A DNA stretch of 38,428 nucleotides from Mnemiopsis leidyi (taxonomy: Eukaryota; Ctenophora; Tentaculata; Lobata; Bolinopsidae): positions 5,790 through 44,217 of the forward strand of contig JH154719.1 of NCBI GenBank assembly GCA_000226015.1. Direction: 5' to 3'. This document shows positions 22,301 to 25,491 of the stretch, one piece after another. The notes under the pieces were generated by a model. The model saw nothing but the letters and a program-made list of their open reading frames with translations. It was not told where the DNA came from and searched no databases. Position 1 is the first letter of the stretch. Every line of letters begins with the position of its first letter. Position numbers and translations under genes: made by a program.

Positions 22301-25184
22301 TATTAGATACCTTATATCTAATATCTCATCATCATCATAAGTGATTAATCATTTTCATTATCAAAGTTGCTTTTTAAAACTCAAACTTAAAGAAATCTCT
22401 CAGTCAAAATTTTGACTTGCCTTAGTGATGGACAAACTTATAAACGAAAAAGATCAGACAAACAACTGACATTCCCTGATCGCGGAACTAATTATCCCAC
22501 ATTCAGGTCAGCATACAGTGGATAAACGTTTGGGGGGTAATATGCGACCCTGATTGGGACACCCCAGACGCGGCTGTCTTCTGCAACAGTATCATTGGAC
22601 ACGGAGGGATCCCCATCTCCGGCGTCAGCAAGACTATCTCCAAGAAACAAAGTGTCTGGCTGTCCAATGTCACGTGTTCAGGCGCGGAACCCTCGCTCTA
22701 CACGTGCGATCATACCGGATGGGATATCGTGGATACCGGGGTGGGGTGCAACAAGAACAACTACGCTGGGGTTCAGTGTTTCAAGAATGGGTATCAGGAT
22801 CTAAAGCTGATCGGGGATTATGATTGGGTACATAAGGAGATTTGGAAGGGGGTGCTGGCGATTAAGTACGATGATCAATGGGGGTCGGTTTGCTCTGCAG
22901 AGACTTGGACGAGGTAGGTAAATTTTTTTTAGGAAAAGTTTGTTTTGATAGTTTTTAGAACTTTAGGTTGCCAAAAATAACTCGATTTATTTTGACACAT
23001 TTTGAAATCTCCTGAGAAAATAAGAAAATTACTAAACCTGATCAAGAATGTGACTTAATAACTACTTCCTTTTTCAATTCAAAATCAGCTCTTATGTAAA
23101 ATAATGTTCTTCTGATATCCCAGGCTAACTGCATCCGCGGTGTGTTTCCAACTGAACCTAGGTTACGGAGAAGTATCTCTAGTAGAGTTGAACAAGGTCG
23201 TCAACACCACTTGGAAGCACCCAATAAACACTAAGGATGATCCGAAACCTCTGATTTGGTTGGATGAGGCAAAGTTAGATGATGCATGGGCAGTGTCCTC
23301 CGTAAACCCTCAAGGTTATGATTTGTAATAAGGATATGTTACCATTCTTATTAAGTAATGAATCTAGAAGTTGATCAAATCTTAACGATTAGTAAAAATG
23401 TTTCGTTTGCAACCTGCTTTAAAAGATAAAATTATAATGATGTTCAGGTATGAGTGGAGAAATGGCTATTACATTAGACCAAAAGTACATGTACTTCATA
23501 CAAAACAAGACTCTGGAAGTGGTAATCTCCGCTCAACTCCCGGCAAGCGAGGCTGTAGCTGTCACCTTCCTGGACGCTAGCGGTTCTCCTGCCGGGTGGG
23601 TGAAAATAACGGACACCGCCCTCAAGTACTCCTGTGACAACAAGTCGATATCGCTAACGGGAGATTATCGGAACGTCAAGGGAACCTTTGCGTTTCGTAA
23701 GCTGAAGGAGAGAATGGAGATTAGGTTCCAGGGCTCGTTGTTGCACAACTACACGTATTTTACCGGCTGTGAACTAAACGAGCAAGCGTTTGGATTTACC
23801 TTTCTGAAGTCAGGGTACCCTGCTCATACTGTTAGTGGAGCCAAGTTCAAAATATCAAGTAAGTTAAGTTGTTTGGGTTTTTAATCGTCTTCTACAATCA
23901 TTAATCATTAATCATAGTTGACGTTTGATGACTTGATGGATAGAACATGCTTACATCTGCTTTCCTGAGCCTGATATTTACGAAAATAAGATTTTGAGTG
24001 AAACAATGTGATATCTGAACAACAAATAAACGGTATGTCCTGCTACAGATCGTGTAGAGCACATCATGGACCAGCGAGTGCTGAAAGGGTTCTGGGGACG
24101 AGGATTAACTGAGTTTGCCAAGTGTAACGACTCGAGAGCTGTCTACTTGACTTGTACACCACGACTCCAGTGTTACTCCTGCGAGTCTGACAACACTGAA
24201 GATTGTTATAAACAGGTTTGGTTGAGAATTTGGAGTAGAATGTTTTACAATCTTGATTGAAGAGATGAGAGAAGCGATAATTGGTTTGCTCGAGCTAAAA
24301 TATCAGTTTTATTTAGGATTTTACACCATTTACAATATTCGGCTATGCAGTCAGGTCCCCAACGGGATTTGAACTCGCCATCTCCTGAATCCCTGATTGA
24401 AGAAAAAGTGTTCTACCAGAACCACCTGCGACTGCATCGCTGAATATTGACACCCAAAAATCAATGACACCACCATATTCCTATTAGGTCGAGATGGATA
24501 TTGAGACATGCGATGTTGATGTGACCCAGTGCTATTACCTCAAATACCAAGACACCGCAACCAAGGCAGTGAAAATAAAGCATGCCTGTGGGGTGAACGA
24601 CTACGACAGTACTGCCAACCTTCACACCTGCGATAAAATGAAGGAAGCGGCCAACTGTGGGAAAAACGGCAGAGTTTGCTTTTGCAAGGATTGTTTCGGG
24701 AGGCTTTGCAATAGAAGTCCGCTGTACCAGGCGGCACAGAGCCAGACACGGGCCATCACAGGTACCATAGACTCACTGATGTATCTCATGAACGATCTTA
24801 ATAAATTATTGAGAGTTGGGATGTTTGATTTTAGTATCATTAGTGAGACAAGCAACACAACTCAGACCTGAGTGTTGCTTGGCCTATTTGATTAATCTCA
24901 ACAATTGTGTTTTTAGTTTCGTCTATGTGAGGATTCTAAAATCTTAATTGGCATGAACAATATTGCCACGGTTATATCCATTTTAACGTTCTAACGAAAT
25001 GTTGAGCTATGAGCTGCGAGAGTCGGGTGTAACCGCGACAATTATAATATGTTTCTGTGTTAGTTGTTTATAATTTATATTTTTTACAGCAGTGGTATTG
25101 ATGTTTATATTGTTTATACCTGAATATATGTTAATTTTGTTCATCATCATCATGTTCTTTCATGCCAAACACTATCTGGGATAA
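430..25184 (+). CDS. Giant mosaic surface receptor: lectin-like, F5/8C, Ig-like, SRCR, Ly6 and hydrophobic anchor (5' partial)
   Basis: Multi-exon gene, about 9.3 kb of coding sequence. Exons inferred from AG/GT borders and matching phases: 430-684, 760-886, 1140-1386, 1797-2002 (tentative), 2099-2174, 2415-2525, 2775-2851, 3117-3226, 3499-3599, 3889-4000, 4455-4756, 4982-5209, 5405-5497, 6186-6317, 6493-6702, 7056-7198, 8181-8325, 8696-8823, 9037-9223, 9397-9534, 9854-10021, 10295-10403, 10841-10959, 11109-11239, 11416-11538, 11796-11973, 12256-12399, 12712-12822, 12991-13059, 13270-13497, 13675 or 13706-13943, 14111-14184, 14369-14639, 15307-15600, 15876-15997, 16218-16336, 16652-16761, 17058-17149, 17381-17485, 17839-17953, 18286-18374, 18685-18826, 19002-19221, 19683-19810, 20151-20461, 20983-21196, 21339-21520, 21836-22249, 22507-22913, 23124-23314, 23448-23858, 24049-24215, 24488-24761, 25090-25184. 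Domain borders mostly carry phase-1 introns, as expected for shuffled extracellular modules. No ATG with a signal peptide is seen, so the 5' end is missing or unrecognised; 430-1386 could also be a separate gene. Junctions near 11.7 and 13.5-13.7 kb are unresolved. The hydrophobic last exon suggests a cell-surface protein. The ligand is unknown. Confidence 0.7.
1387..2098 (+). other. Intron region with a GC-rich segment and a tentative exon (1797-2002)
   Basis: Most of the stretch is AT-rich intron. From about 1720 to 1900 the DNA is clearly GC-richer and contains a perfect 9-bp hairpin (1822-1830 with 1837-1845, 6-nt loop). A frame runs from an AG at 1795-1796 (phase 1) to a good donor CCGAAG|GTAATG at 2003, matching the phase 1 donor before it and the phase 0 acceptor after it. 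The peptide is rich in Ser, Thr, Gln and Cys and matches nothing I know. It may be a real exon, or a transposon fragment that happens to stay open. Confidence 0.3.
2099..3599 (+). CDS. Trefoil-like lectin repeats ('SGKCW' type)
   Basis: Exons 2099-2174, 2415-2525, 2775-2851, 3117-3226 and 3499-3599 form an unbroken frame. Two repeats follow the pattern hydrophobic-x-x-x-Ser-Gly-Lys-Cys-Trp-x-Pro, then about 16 residues, then Leu-x-Val/Leu-x-x-x-x-Cys: HIIATASGKCWYP ... GC, and LLRHKASNYC ... DC. This pattern recurs in secreted proteins of marine invertebrates and resembles beta-trefoil (ricin-like) repeats, so carbohydrate binding is a reasonable guess but not shown. The phase and the homologous spacing together fix the acceptor before 2775, rather than a longer open frame that starts near 2648. 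A second block of the same kind lies at 12256-13497. Confidence 0.6.
3889..4756 (+). CDS. F5/8 type C (discoidin-like, fucolectin-like) domain 1
   Basis: Exons 3889-4000 and 4455-4756, joined in phase 2, encode a galactose-binding-like domain. It opens with NVARLGTATQ, followed by AANAIDGTDTATF (the usual 'A-x-D-G' element), then TTAWWKLTFPSKMYIKKISI (the Trp-Trp-x-hydrophobic core and following beta strand), and ends with LSEVKVFA, the common C-terminal strand of this fold. Such domains usually bind fucose or galactose, phospholipid or protein partners at the cell surface. The intron inside the domain (4001-4454) carries nine copies of the acceptor region. Confidence 0.8.
4160..4480 (+). repeat. 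35-bp tandem repeat of a splice acceptor, 9 copies
   Basis: A unit of about 35 bp (CTCACTACAGCAAGAAAATC and neighbours) is repeated nine times. The ninth copy is the real 3' splice site plus the first bases of exon 4455-4756. Each earlier copy contains CTGCAG or CTACAG followed by the duplicated exon start. The 35-bp period is not a multiple of three, so use of an upstream copy would shift the frame. Confidence 0.85.
4982..6702 (+). CDS. Beta-sandwich, Ig-like block of four phase-1 exons
   Basis: Exons 4982-5209, 5405-5497, 6186-6317 and 6493-6702 all begin and end in phase 1. Motifs such as SAKWVKR and VTIVWREEP look like Ig C strands around the core Trp, and the last exon alternates hydrophobic residues as in beta strands. 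The usual D-x-G-x-Y-x-C motif is missing, so these are diverged Ig-like or related beta-sandwich modules. The donor after 6317 (T|GTGGGT) is preferred because it keeps phase 1. The acceptor at 6489 or 6492 is ambiguous by 3 nt. Confidence 0.5.
5291..5305 (+). repeat. G15 homopolymer in intron
   Basis: An uninterrupted run of 15 G lies on the + strand, in the intron after exon 4982-5209. It could form a G-quadruplex in RNA or DNA, or may be length-variable or a sequencing soft spot. Compare the C16 run at 13208-13223. Confidence 0.85.
5936..5999 (+). repeat. Mid-intron 24-bp direct repeat, 40-bp period
   Basis: A 24-bp segment at 5936-5959 is repeated identically at 5976-5999. It lies inside the intron between exons 5405-5497 and 6186-6317, away from either junction. 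It is a control example showing that not every local duplication here sits on a splice site. Confidence 0.85.
6921..7090 (+). repeat. Triplicated splice acceptor plus exon start
   Basis: The block TTTAAATTTCAG followed by the first 34 bases of exon 7056-7198 occurs three times, with acceptors ending at 6945, 7004 and 7055 (steps of 59 and 51 bp). The first two copies run into stop codons (TAA after the duplicated GAG or in the next T-rich stretch), so only the third acceptor gives a continuing frame. Confidence 0.85.
7056..8325 (+). CDS. Ig-like domain 1 (two exons)
   Basis: Exons 7056-7198 (phase 1 to 0) and 8181-8325 (phase 0 to 1) split one Ig-like domain at its middle. The first half has the core Trp in STWYKF. 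The second has the diagnostic F-strand motif TADLGLYQLRV (D-x-G-x-Y, with the usual Cys replaced by Leu). This half-and-half exon layout recurs in later Ig units. Both ends of the intron (7199-8180) carry duplicated junction sequence. Confidence 0.7.
7199..7343 (+). repeat. 37-bp tandem repeat seeded at a donor, 4 copies
   Basis: Directly after exon 7056-7198 the intron begins with a unit of about 37 bp (TATTCATTTTAATGAACTTT plus an AT-rich tail) repeated four times. The first unit starts at the donor GTATTC itself. Units 2 to 4 lack the preceding exonic GG, so they are weaker decoys than those at other junctions. Confidence 0.75.
7344..8109 (+). other. Intron interior, no recognised element
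   Basis: The rest of the 7199-8180 intron is AT-rich, with a short TA run near 7672-7682. I see no open coding-like frame or RNA gene in it. Confidence 0.5.
8110..8200 (+). repeat. Duplicated splice acceptor, 46-bp period
   Basis: GAATATTTGTAATTTCAG followed by GTGTC and a T-rich exon start occurs twice, with AG ends at 8134 and 8180. Starting at 8135 would meet a TGA after nine codons, so the second copy is the working acceptor for exon 8181-8325. Confidence 0.85.
8397..8648 (+). repeat. 10 to 12-bp minisatellite with CAGG cores
   Basis: About 20 copies of ACAGGATTAT, degenerating to ACAGGATTAAA-type units, fill the intron before exon 8696-8823. Every unit holds a CAG that could act as a weak acceptor. 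The working acceptor (CTCAG, 8695) lies beyond the array. Confidence 0.85.
8696..9223 (+). CDS. Ig-like domain 2, running into Cys-rich linker
   Basis: Exon 8696-8823 (phase 1 to 0) carries the Cys of strand B (EAGCGN) and the core Trp in VELTWKDQG. Exon 9037-9223 (phase 0 to 1) carries IIGTYKCFLPG, a typical F-strand G-x-Y-x-C. Its last residues (NPNKCIDLCRAQNPKG) start a Cys-rich linker that leads into the next domain. Confidence 0.75.
9397..10403 (+). CDS. GCYK-type (WSC/apple-like) Cys-rich domain
   Basis: Exons 9397-9534, 9854-10021 and 10295-10403 encode LGCYKET, later CRAEAAKKG|FTVFAL, then YCL, DYKKNGESKDC and DGLGGNLAMQVYE. This order (GC-Y/W-K-D/E-T, Cys-x(n)-A-x-x-x-G-hydrophobic-V-F-A, then a C-x-x-DG-x-GG-x-A-x-x-VY ending) matches a Cys-rich domain common in secreted proteins of cnidarians and other marine invertebrates, usually grouped with WSC/PAN-like carbohydrate-binding domains. 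The 'KGFTVFA' join fixes the acceptor before 9854, not the better-looking TTTACAG copies upstream. Exon 10295-10403 adds a short Cys-containing linker to the second F5/8C domain. Confidence 0.65.
9536..9822 (+). repeat. Tandem repeat of acceptor-like TTTATTTACAG, about 11 copies
   Basis: A unit of about 23-25 bp (AGTTTATTTACAGAGCCTAC) fills nearly the whole intron between 9535 and 9853, beginning at the donor (GTTAGTTTATTTACAG). Most units contain a pyrimidine-rich acceptor-like TTTACAG. The working acceptor seems to be CTTGCAG ending at 9853, because only that join restores the conserved KGFTVFA. Most units are one to two bases out of step with a codon multiple. Confidence 0.8.
10382..10523 (+). 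repeat. Duplicated exon end plus donor, 72-bp period
   Basis: The last 20 or so bases of exon 10295-10403, its GTAAGT donor and about 45 bases of intron are repeated once; the second GTAAGT begins at 10476, exactly 72 bp after the first. Although 72 is a multiple of three, reading through the first donor meets TAA at once (TGG TAA), so the second donor is a decoy for the protein. Confidence 0.85.
10560..10657. repeat. Intronic inverted repeat (about 24-bp arms)
   Basis: The left arm 10560-10584 (GTGTTGTGGAAGGTAAAAGG and on) pairs with 10634-10657 with about one mismatch and one gap. Further partial copies of TTGTGGAAGGTA and its complement lie on both sides (10550s, 10600-10630). The transcript would fold into a strong hairpin in the intron before exon 10841. 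Confidence 0.75.
10841..11538 (+). CDS. F5/8 type C domain 2
   Basis: Exons 10841-10959, 11109-11239 and 11416-11538. The start SENVAVGGTAKGSP with AWDRAIDQVAD matches the F5/8C opening (N-V-A-x-G, then A-x-D), and KPWMQIDFLYLATVYDLVLM matches the W-x-Q-hydrophobic-D core followed by the V-x-x-hydrophobic strand. The third exon (VYLGSTLV and a Thr-rich loop, ending TGTVYIEHTNTNE) covers later strands. The C-terminal strand should lie just downstream; a phase 0 acceptor at 11718-11719 would give LELT, resembling the usual L-x-L-x-E-V ending, but this exon's donor is unclear. Confidence 0.7.
11539..11973 (+). CDS. Ig-like domain 3 (second half clear, first half uncertain)
   Basis: Exon 11796-11973 (phase 0 to 1) reads VFVGGTFWTQTLTATATL and then TADDGKGLYVEAKSV, a clear Ig E-to-F strand with D-x-G-x-Y. 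Upstream, 11720-11750 contains LTTWSWLVK in a frame that could provide the core Trp, with a very short intron (about 49 nt) in between. Another frame over the same bases stays open through 11868. I could not settle the structure between 11539 and 11795; it may also contain an indel. Confidence 0.45.
12256..13497 (+). CDS. Second trefoil-like lectin block
   Basis: Exons 12256-12399, 12712-12822, 12991-13059 and 13270-13497, all phase 1 to 1. After a beta-rich lead-in, three repeats can be aligned: LCLKPKSSPTFPGDLVIFAAC, then FYRVNNEGIMHGLSGLC with TPVAGANLIMVRDC across an intron, then GEIYFYINGVKTFCI with VRPCDIAVFRIS. They share the F-x-x-x-x-x-G-hydrophobic core, S/K-x-x-C, Pro and hydrophobic-x-hydrophobic-x-x-x-C spacing of the repeats at 2099-3599, which supports a three-lobed trefoil. 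Carbohydrate binding is inferred. The exit donor (A|GTTACA, 13498) is weak and its phase 1 does not match the next exon's acceptors, so this boundary is provisional. Confidence 0.55.
13208..13223 (+). repeat. C16 homopolymer in intron
   Basis: An uninterrupted run of 16 C on the + strand lies about 45 bases before the acceptor of exon 13270-13497. It may lengthen the pyrimidine tract of that weak acceptor, and its length is likely to vary. Confidence 0.85.
13675..13943 (+). CDS. Ig-like domain 4 (single exon)
   Basis: The frame carries LADCNTW, then alternating strands, then KNEGKYRCMVSC, a good F-strand motif (x-x-G-x-Y-x-C), and ends in phase 1 at T|GTAAGT. Two starts are possible: 13675 (after TGATAG, phase 2) or 13706 (after TTTCAAG, phase 0). 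Neither fits a phase 1 exit from the exon before; a phase 0 donor at GACACG|GTGAGG (13459) would match 13706 but would cut off a conserved strand of the trefoil block. Confidence 0.6.
14111..14639 (+). CDS. Ig-like domain 5 (two exons)
   Basis: Exon 14111-14184 (phase 1 to 0) looks like strands A and B. Exon 14369-14639 (phase 0 to 1) contains KSIEWGEETATIKGSF and KSQDQGLKNYALRLNF, close to the D-x-G-x-x-Y motif of strands E-F, with the Cys replaced. Ser/Asp-rich loops make it longer than its neighbours. Confidence 0.6.
14803..15306 (+). repeat. In-frame splice-acceptor ladder, 12 copies of a 39/42/45-bp unit
   Basis: ATTTCAG followed by TAACCTTCAACAAGGACCAA occurs twelve times. The AG ends are at 14835, 14874, 14919, 14961, 15003, 15045, 15087, 15129, 15174, 15219, 15264 and 15306. 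All eleven spacings are multiples of three (39, 45, 42 x5, 45 x3, 42). The last copy is the acceptor and first codons of the Ig exon 15307-15600. In that exon's frame the whole tract is stop-free from about 14803 and encodes V-T-F-N-K-D-Q-V-I-I-P-A-I-S and close variants. Differences between copies are mostly at third codon positions (ACC/ACA, AAC/AAT, GTA/GTT/GTC, CCC/CCT, GCC/GCA) or are whole-codon indels. Any of the twelve acceptors therefore joins in frame to the phase 1 exon before it (ending 14639). Confidence 0.85.
15307..15600 (+). CDS. Ig-like domain 6 (single exon, with optional N-terminal repeats)
   Basis: A complete Ig-like domain: VTFNKDQVITGLYGKDATTT-C (strand B Cys), ALSAWLLKVG (core Trp), and KEKDIGNYTCVIRY (classic D-x-G-x-Y-x-C). 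It enters and leaves in phase 1. Although AAG|GTGGGT at 15413 looks like a donor, reading straight through gives one intact domain, so I treat it as a single exon. The entry acceptor is the last of the twelve ladder copies, and earlier ones would add 13-15-residue repeats in front of the domain. Confidence 0.8.
15576..15770 (+). repeat. Triplicated exon end plus donor, about 64-bp period
   Basis: The last 25 bases of exon 15307-15600, its TATGTAAGTT donor and about 35 bases of T-rich intron are repeated. The second donor begins at 15665, 64 bp after the first at 15601. A third, decayed copy follows (exon-end core at 15703, TTTGTAAATT near 15722). Reading past the first donor shifts the frame and stops soon after. 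Confidence 0.85.
15876..16761 (+). CDS. Ig-like domain 7 (three exons)
   Basis: Exons 15876-15997 (phase 1 to 0), 16218-16336 (0 to 2) and 16652-16761 (2 to 1). Strand B region GEASISATMSYP, core Trp in TAEWFK, then LHATLIS|TLKVANAQLESDYILKVTYP, where E-S-D-Y takes the place of D-x-G-x-Y. Cys residues of the disulfide are not conserved. Between the first two exons lies a 25-bp perfect inverted repeat. Confidence 0.65.
16032..16096. repeat. Perfect 25-bp inverted repeat (foldback) in intron
   Basis: 16032-16056 is the exact reverse complement of 16072-16096, with a 15-nt AT-rich spacer. This is too long to be chance and would make a stable RNA hairpin or DNA cruciform. It resembles a minimal foldback or MITE relic; I see no clear target-site duplication. 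Confidence 0.9.
16731..16845 (+). repeat. Duplicated exon end plus donor, 77-bp period
   Basis: The last 31 bases of exon 16652-16761 and its donor (CTAG|GTAAGA at 16762) are repeated with one mismatch in the exonic part. The copy ends CTAG|GTCAGA at 16839. The copied donor is weaker, and 77 is not a multiple of three. Confidence 0.85.
16990..17075 (+). repeat. Duplicated splice acceptor, 51-bp period
   Basis: ATAAAACTGTATCAC(T/A)ACAG plus the start of the next exon (AA-TATACATGAA) occurs twice, with AG ends at 17006 and 17057. The 51-bp step is in frame, but exon extension from 17007 meets TAA after 11 codons, so the second acceptor is the productive one. Confidence 0.85.
17058..17953 (+). 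CDS. Ig-like domain 8 (three exons)
   Basis: Exons 17058-17149 (phase 1 to 0), 17381-17485 (0 to 0) and 17839-17953 (0 to 1). They contain AAITCIAVDA (strand B Cys), FKWYKDNSP (core Trp, strand C), and GEEEGGTFHCEVVF (strand F, x-x-G-x-F-x-C). This is one of the clearest Ig domains here. Confidence 0.8.
17150..17205 (+). repeat. 14-bp repeat starting at a donor, about 4 copies
   Basis: The intron after exon 17058-17149 starts GTCAGTATCTACTAGATAC and continues as TATCTACT(A/T)GAT(A/G)C units. The tandem array begins within the donor site, as at 7199. Confidence 0.7.
17610..17824 (+). repeat. 11-bp minisatellite (GTACCACCTTT), about 19 copies
   Basis: The array fills the 3' half of the intron before exon 17839-17953 and ends a few bases before its acceptor (GTACTCCAG, 17838). 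Because 11 is not a multiple of 3, the array cycles through all frames without stops and produces long but meaningless open frames on both strands. Its pyrimidine-rich strand may serve as the tract for the acceptor. Confidence 0.9.
18286..18826 (+). CDS. Ig-like domain 9 (two exons)
   Basis: Exon 18286-18374 (phase 1 to 0) has YQTTLSVLAKIPG and LPTCQWIHSS (Cys and core Trp). Exon 18685-18826 (0 to 1) has NQISNYNPM and a Lys-rich stretch, then VDYMMFQFLTP, with Y in place of the canonical F-strand motif. The acceptor after TTTTTATAG (18684) is preferred to the CAACAG at 18723 because of its pyrimidine tract; both are in frame and differ by 13 codons. Confidence 0.55.
18366..18410 (+). repeat. 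Duplicated donor, 26-bp period
   Basis: TTCATCGGTAAGTT at the end of exon 18286-18374 is repeated as TTCATCGGTTAGTT, with GT at 18375 and 18401. Confidence 0.75.
18604..18715 (+). repeat. Triplicated splice acceptor, 36-bp period
   Basis: TTTTTATAG followed by AATCAAATAAGCAATTAC is present three times, with AG ends at 18612, 18648 and 18684 (36 bp each). The period is a multiple of three, but TAA or TAG in the first two units stops the extended frames, so only the third gives the receptor frame. Confidence 0.85.
19002..19810 (+). CDS. Ig-like domain 10 (two exons)
   Basis: Exon 19002-19221 (phase 1 to 2) has ANVTWAKID, then AILGAQLKITCTMASN (strand B with Cys). Exon 19683-19810 (2 to 1) begins with a Trp (R|WIHKGETQVNMTF) that would be the C-strand core residue, then a Cys-containing loop and INTTVEQAC. 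The first Trp may belong to the end of a partial domain. The acceptor before 19683 has a poor pyrimidine tract and is chosen by phase and by the Trp position. Confidence 0.55.
20151..22249 (+). CDS. Beta-rich extracellular stretch of unknown family
   Basis: Exons 20151-20461 (phase 1 to 0), 20983-21196 (0 to 1), 21339-21520 (1 to 0) and 21836-22249 (0 to 0). Paired exons with phases 1-0 and 0-1 repeat the Ig layout, but clear Ig motifs are missing. The sequence is rich in Thr, Ser, Asn and aromatic residues with scattered Cys, and has several N-x-S/T sites. Motifs include DDWGDIFVIKI and TADLLYWARLEYDE. The last exon ends FSTTGV and runs directly into SRCR 1. These may be diverged Ig domains; I cannot assign them. 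Confidence 0.6.
22507..23314 (+). CDS. SRCR domain 1 and first part of SRCR domain 2
   Basis: Exon 22507-22913 (phase 0 to 2) encodes WINVWGVICDPDWDTPDAAV with FCNSIIG, SVWLSNVTCSGAEPSLYTC and VGCNKNNYAGVQC. These match the SRCR consensus (W-G-x-V-C-D, V-x-C-x-x-x-G, W-L-x-x-V-x-C-x-G-x-E-x-S-L-x-x-C, A-G-V-x-C). The exon then starts a second SRCR (VLAIKYDDQWGSVCSAETW), continued in exon 23124-23314 (2 to 1) by LTASAVCFQLNLGYG and PLIWLDEAKLDD. Domain 2 lacks the Cys expected after IWLD. SRCR domains usually act in ligand recognition at the cell surface. Confidence 0.85.
23448..23858 (+). CDS. Symmetric 1-1 exon encoding a domain inserted within SRCR 2
   Basis: This 411-nt exon is phase 1 on both sides and encodes 137 residues with beta-strand-like alternation (YMYFIQNKTLEVVISAQL, GWVKITD, KYSCDNKSISLTGDY). 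It has two Cys and no family I can name. It sits between exon 23124-23314, which ends inside SRCR 2, and exon 24049-24215, whose FAKCNDSRAVYLTC looks like the SRCR C-terminal Cys pair. Skipping it would keep the frame and make SRCR 2 contiguous, so it may be an alternative cassette or an inserted module. Confidence 0.55.
24049..24761 (+). CDS. End of SRCR 2 and Ly6/uPAR-type (three-finger) domain
   Basis: Exon 24049-24215 (phase 1 to 0) holds the end of SRCR 2 and then LQCYSCESDNTEDC, the typical Ly6 start (L-x-C-Y-x-C). Exon 24488-24761 (0 to 1) continues with ETC, QCYYLKY, HACG, C-F-C-K-D-C-F-G-R-L-C-N: a closing C-x(2)-C...C-N as in Ly6/uPAR domains. Such domains are usually extracellular, disulfide-rich and membrane-anchored. 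The donor ACAG|GTACCA (24762) leads in phase to a hydrophobic last exon. If it is not used the frame runs on to TGA at 24869-24871, giving a hydrophilic tail. Confidence 0.8.
24333..24450 (-). repeat. tRNA-like foldback element in intron, antisense to the gene
   Basis: The outer arms 24333-24356 and 24427-24450 pair as a stem (eight-base ends CAATATTC/GAATATTG, inner ATGCAGTC/GACTGCAT, then AGGT/ACCT, broken by two mismatches and a bulge). Read on the minus strand, the interior is about 77 nt and tRNA-like: a D-arm-like GTTC-TGGTA-GAAC, a variable middle hairpin, and GTTCAAATC, which fits the B-box/T-loop consensus. The D loop is about three bases too short and the anticodon arm is not canonical, so this is not a working tRNA. 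It looks like a tRNA-derived MITE or SINE relic. Confidence 0.55.
25090..25184 (+). CDS. Last exon: hydrophobic C-terminal segment of the receptor
   Basis: After TTTTTTACAG (25089) the phase 1 frame reads AVVLMFILFIPEYM, then about ten hydrophobic residues, then FFHAKHYLG and TAA at 25182-25184. About 25 almost unbroken hydrophobic residues followed by a short basic end fit a single transmembrane helix; a GPI-attachment signal after the Ly6 domain is the alternative. The phase match to the donor at 24762, the good acceptor and the hydrophobicity together support a real exon. Confidence 0.7.
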
Positions 25185-25236
25185 CATAAACAATTAGTAT
25201 CAAACAATTAGTATCAATATAACAATATTGATATCG

Positions 25237-25275
25237 AATAAATATAGCTATTTCTTAATGCTGCTTGAAAATAAA
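25237..25275 (+). promoter_or_regulatory. Polyadenylation signals of the receptor gene
   Basis: AATAAA occurs at 25237-25242 and 25270-25275, 53 and 86 bases after the TAA at 25182-25184. They would end the transcript before the convergent small gene, whose stop lies at 25492. Confidence 0.5.
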
Positions 25276-25390
25276 TTCAAAAGTAAATCACAATAATAAT
25301 TATGAGTTCTGCAATCACTCAAATTAAATATTGCTTCATCAAAGTTTCTCTCTTCTGCAGCTTTACCAAAATCTAGTAAGACTGAATATT

Positions 25391-25396
25391 TTTATT
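25391..25396 (-). promoter_or_regulatory. Polyadenylation signal of the small secreted-protein gene
   Basis: TTTATT on the + strand (AATAAA on -) lies about 96 bases downstream of the minus-strand stop at 25492-25494. Another AATAAA overlaps the stop itself. Confidence 0.45.
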
Positions 25397-25491
25397 TTAA
25401 CATGGGAATAACATTTAGTTTAACAGTTCATGCATGAAAAATGGAAAAGCCAAAGAGTAGTAAGTGCCAATTGACGTTTCCTTCCATTTTA

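Noticed and set aside
22554..22823. Alternative + frames (Arg-rich) over 22554-22823
   Set aside because: They overlap the clear SRCR frame of exon 22507-22913.
24333..24450. Functional tRNA gene
   Set aside because: The D loop is too short, the anticodon arm is not canonical, and the acceptor stem is continuous with a long outer stem without a normal 3' end.
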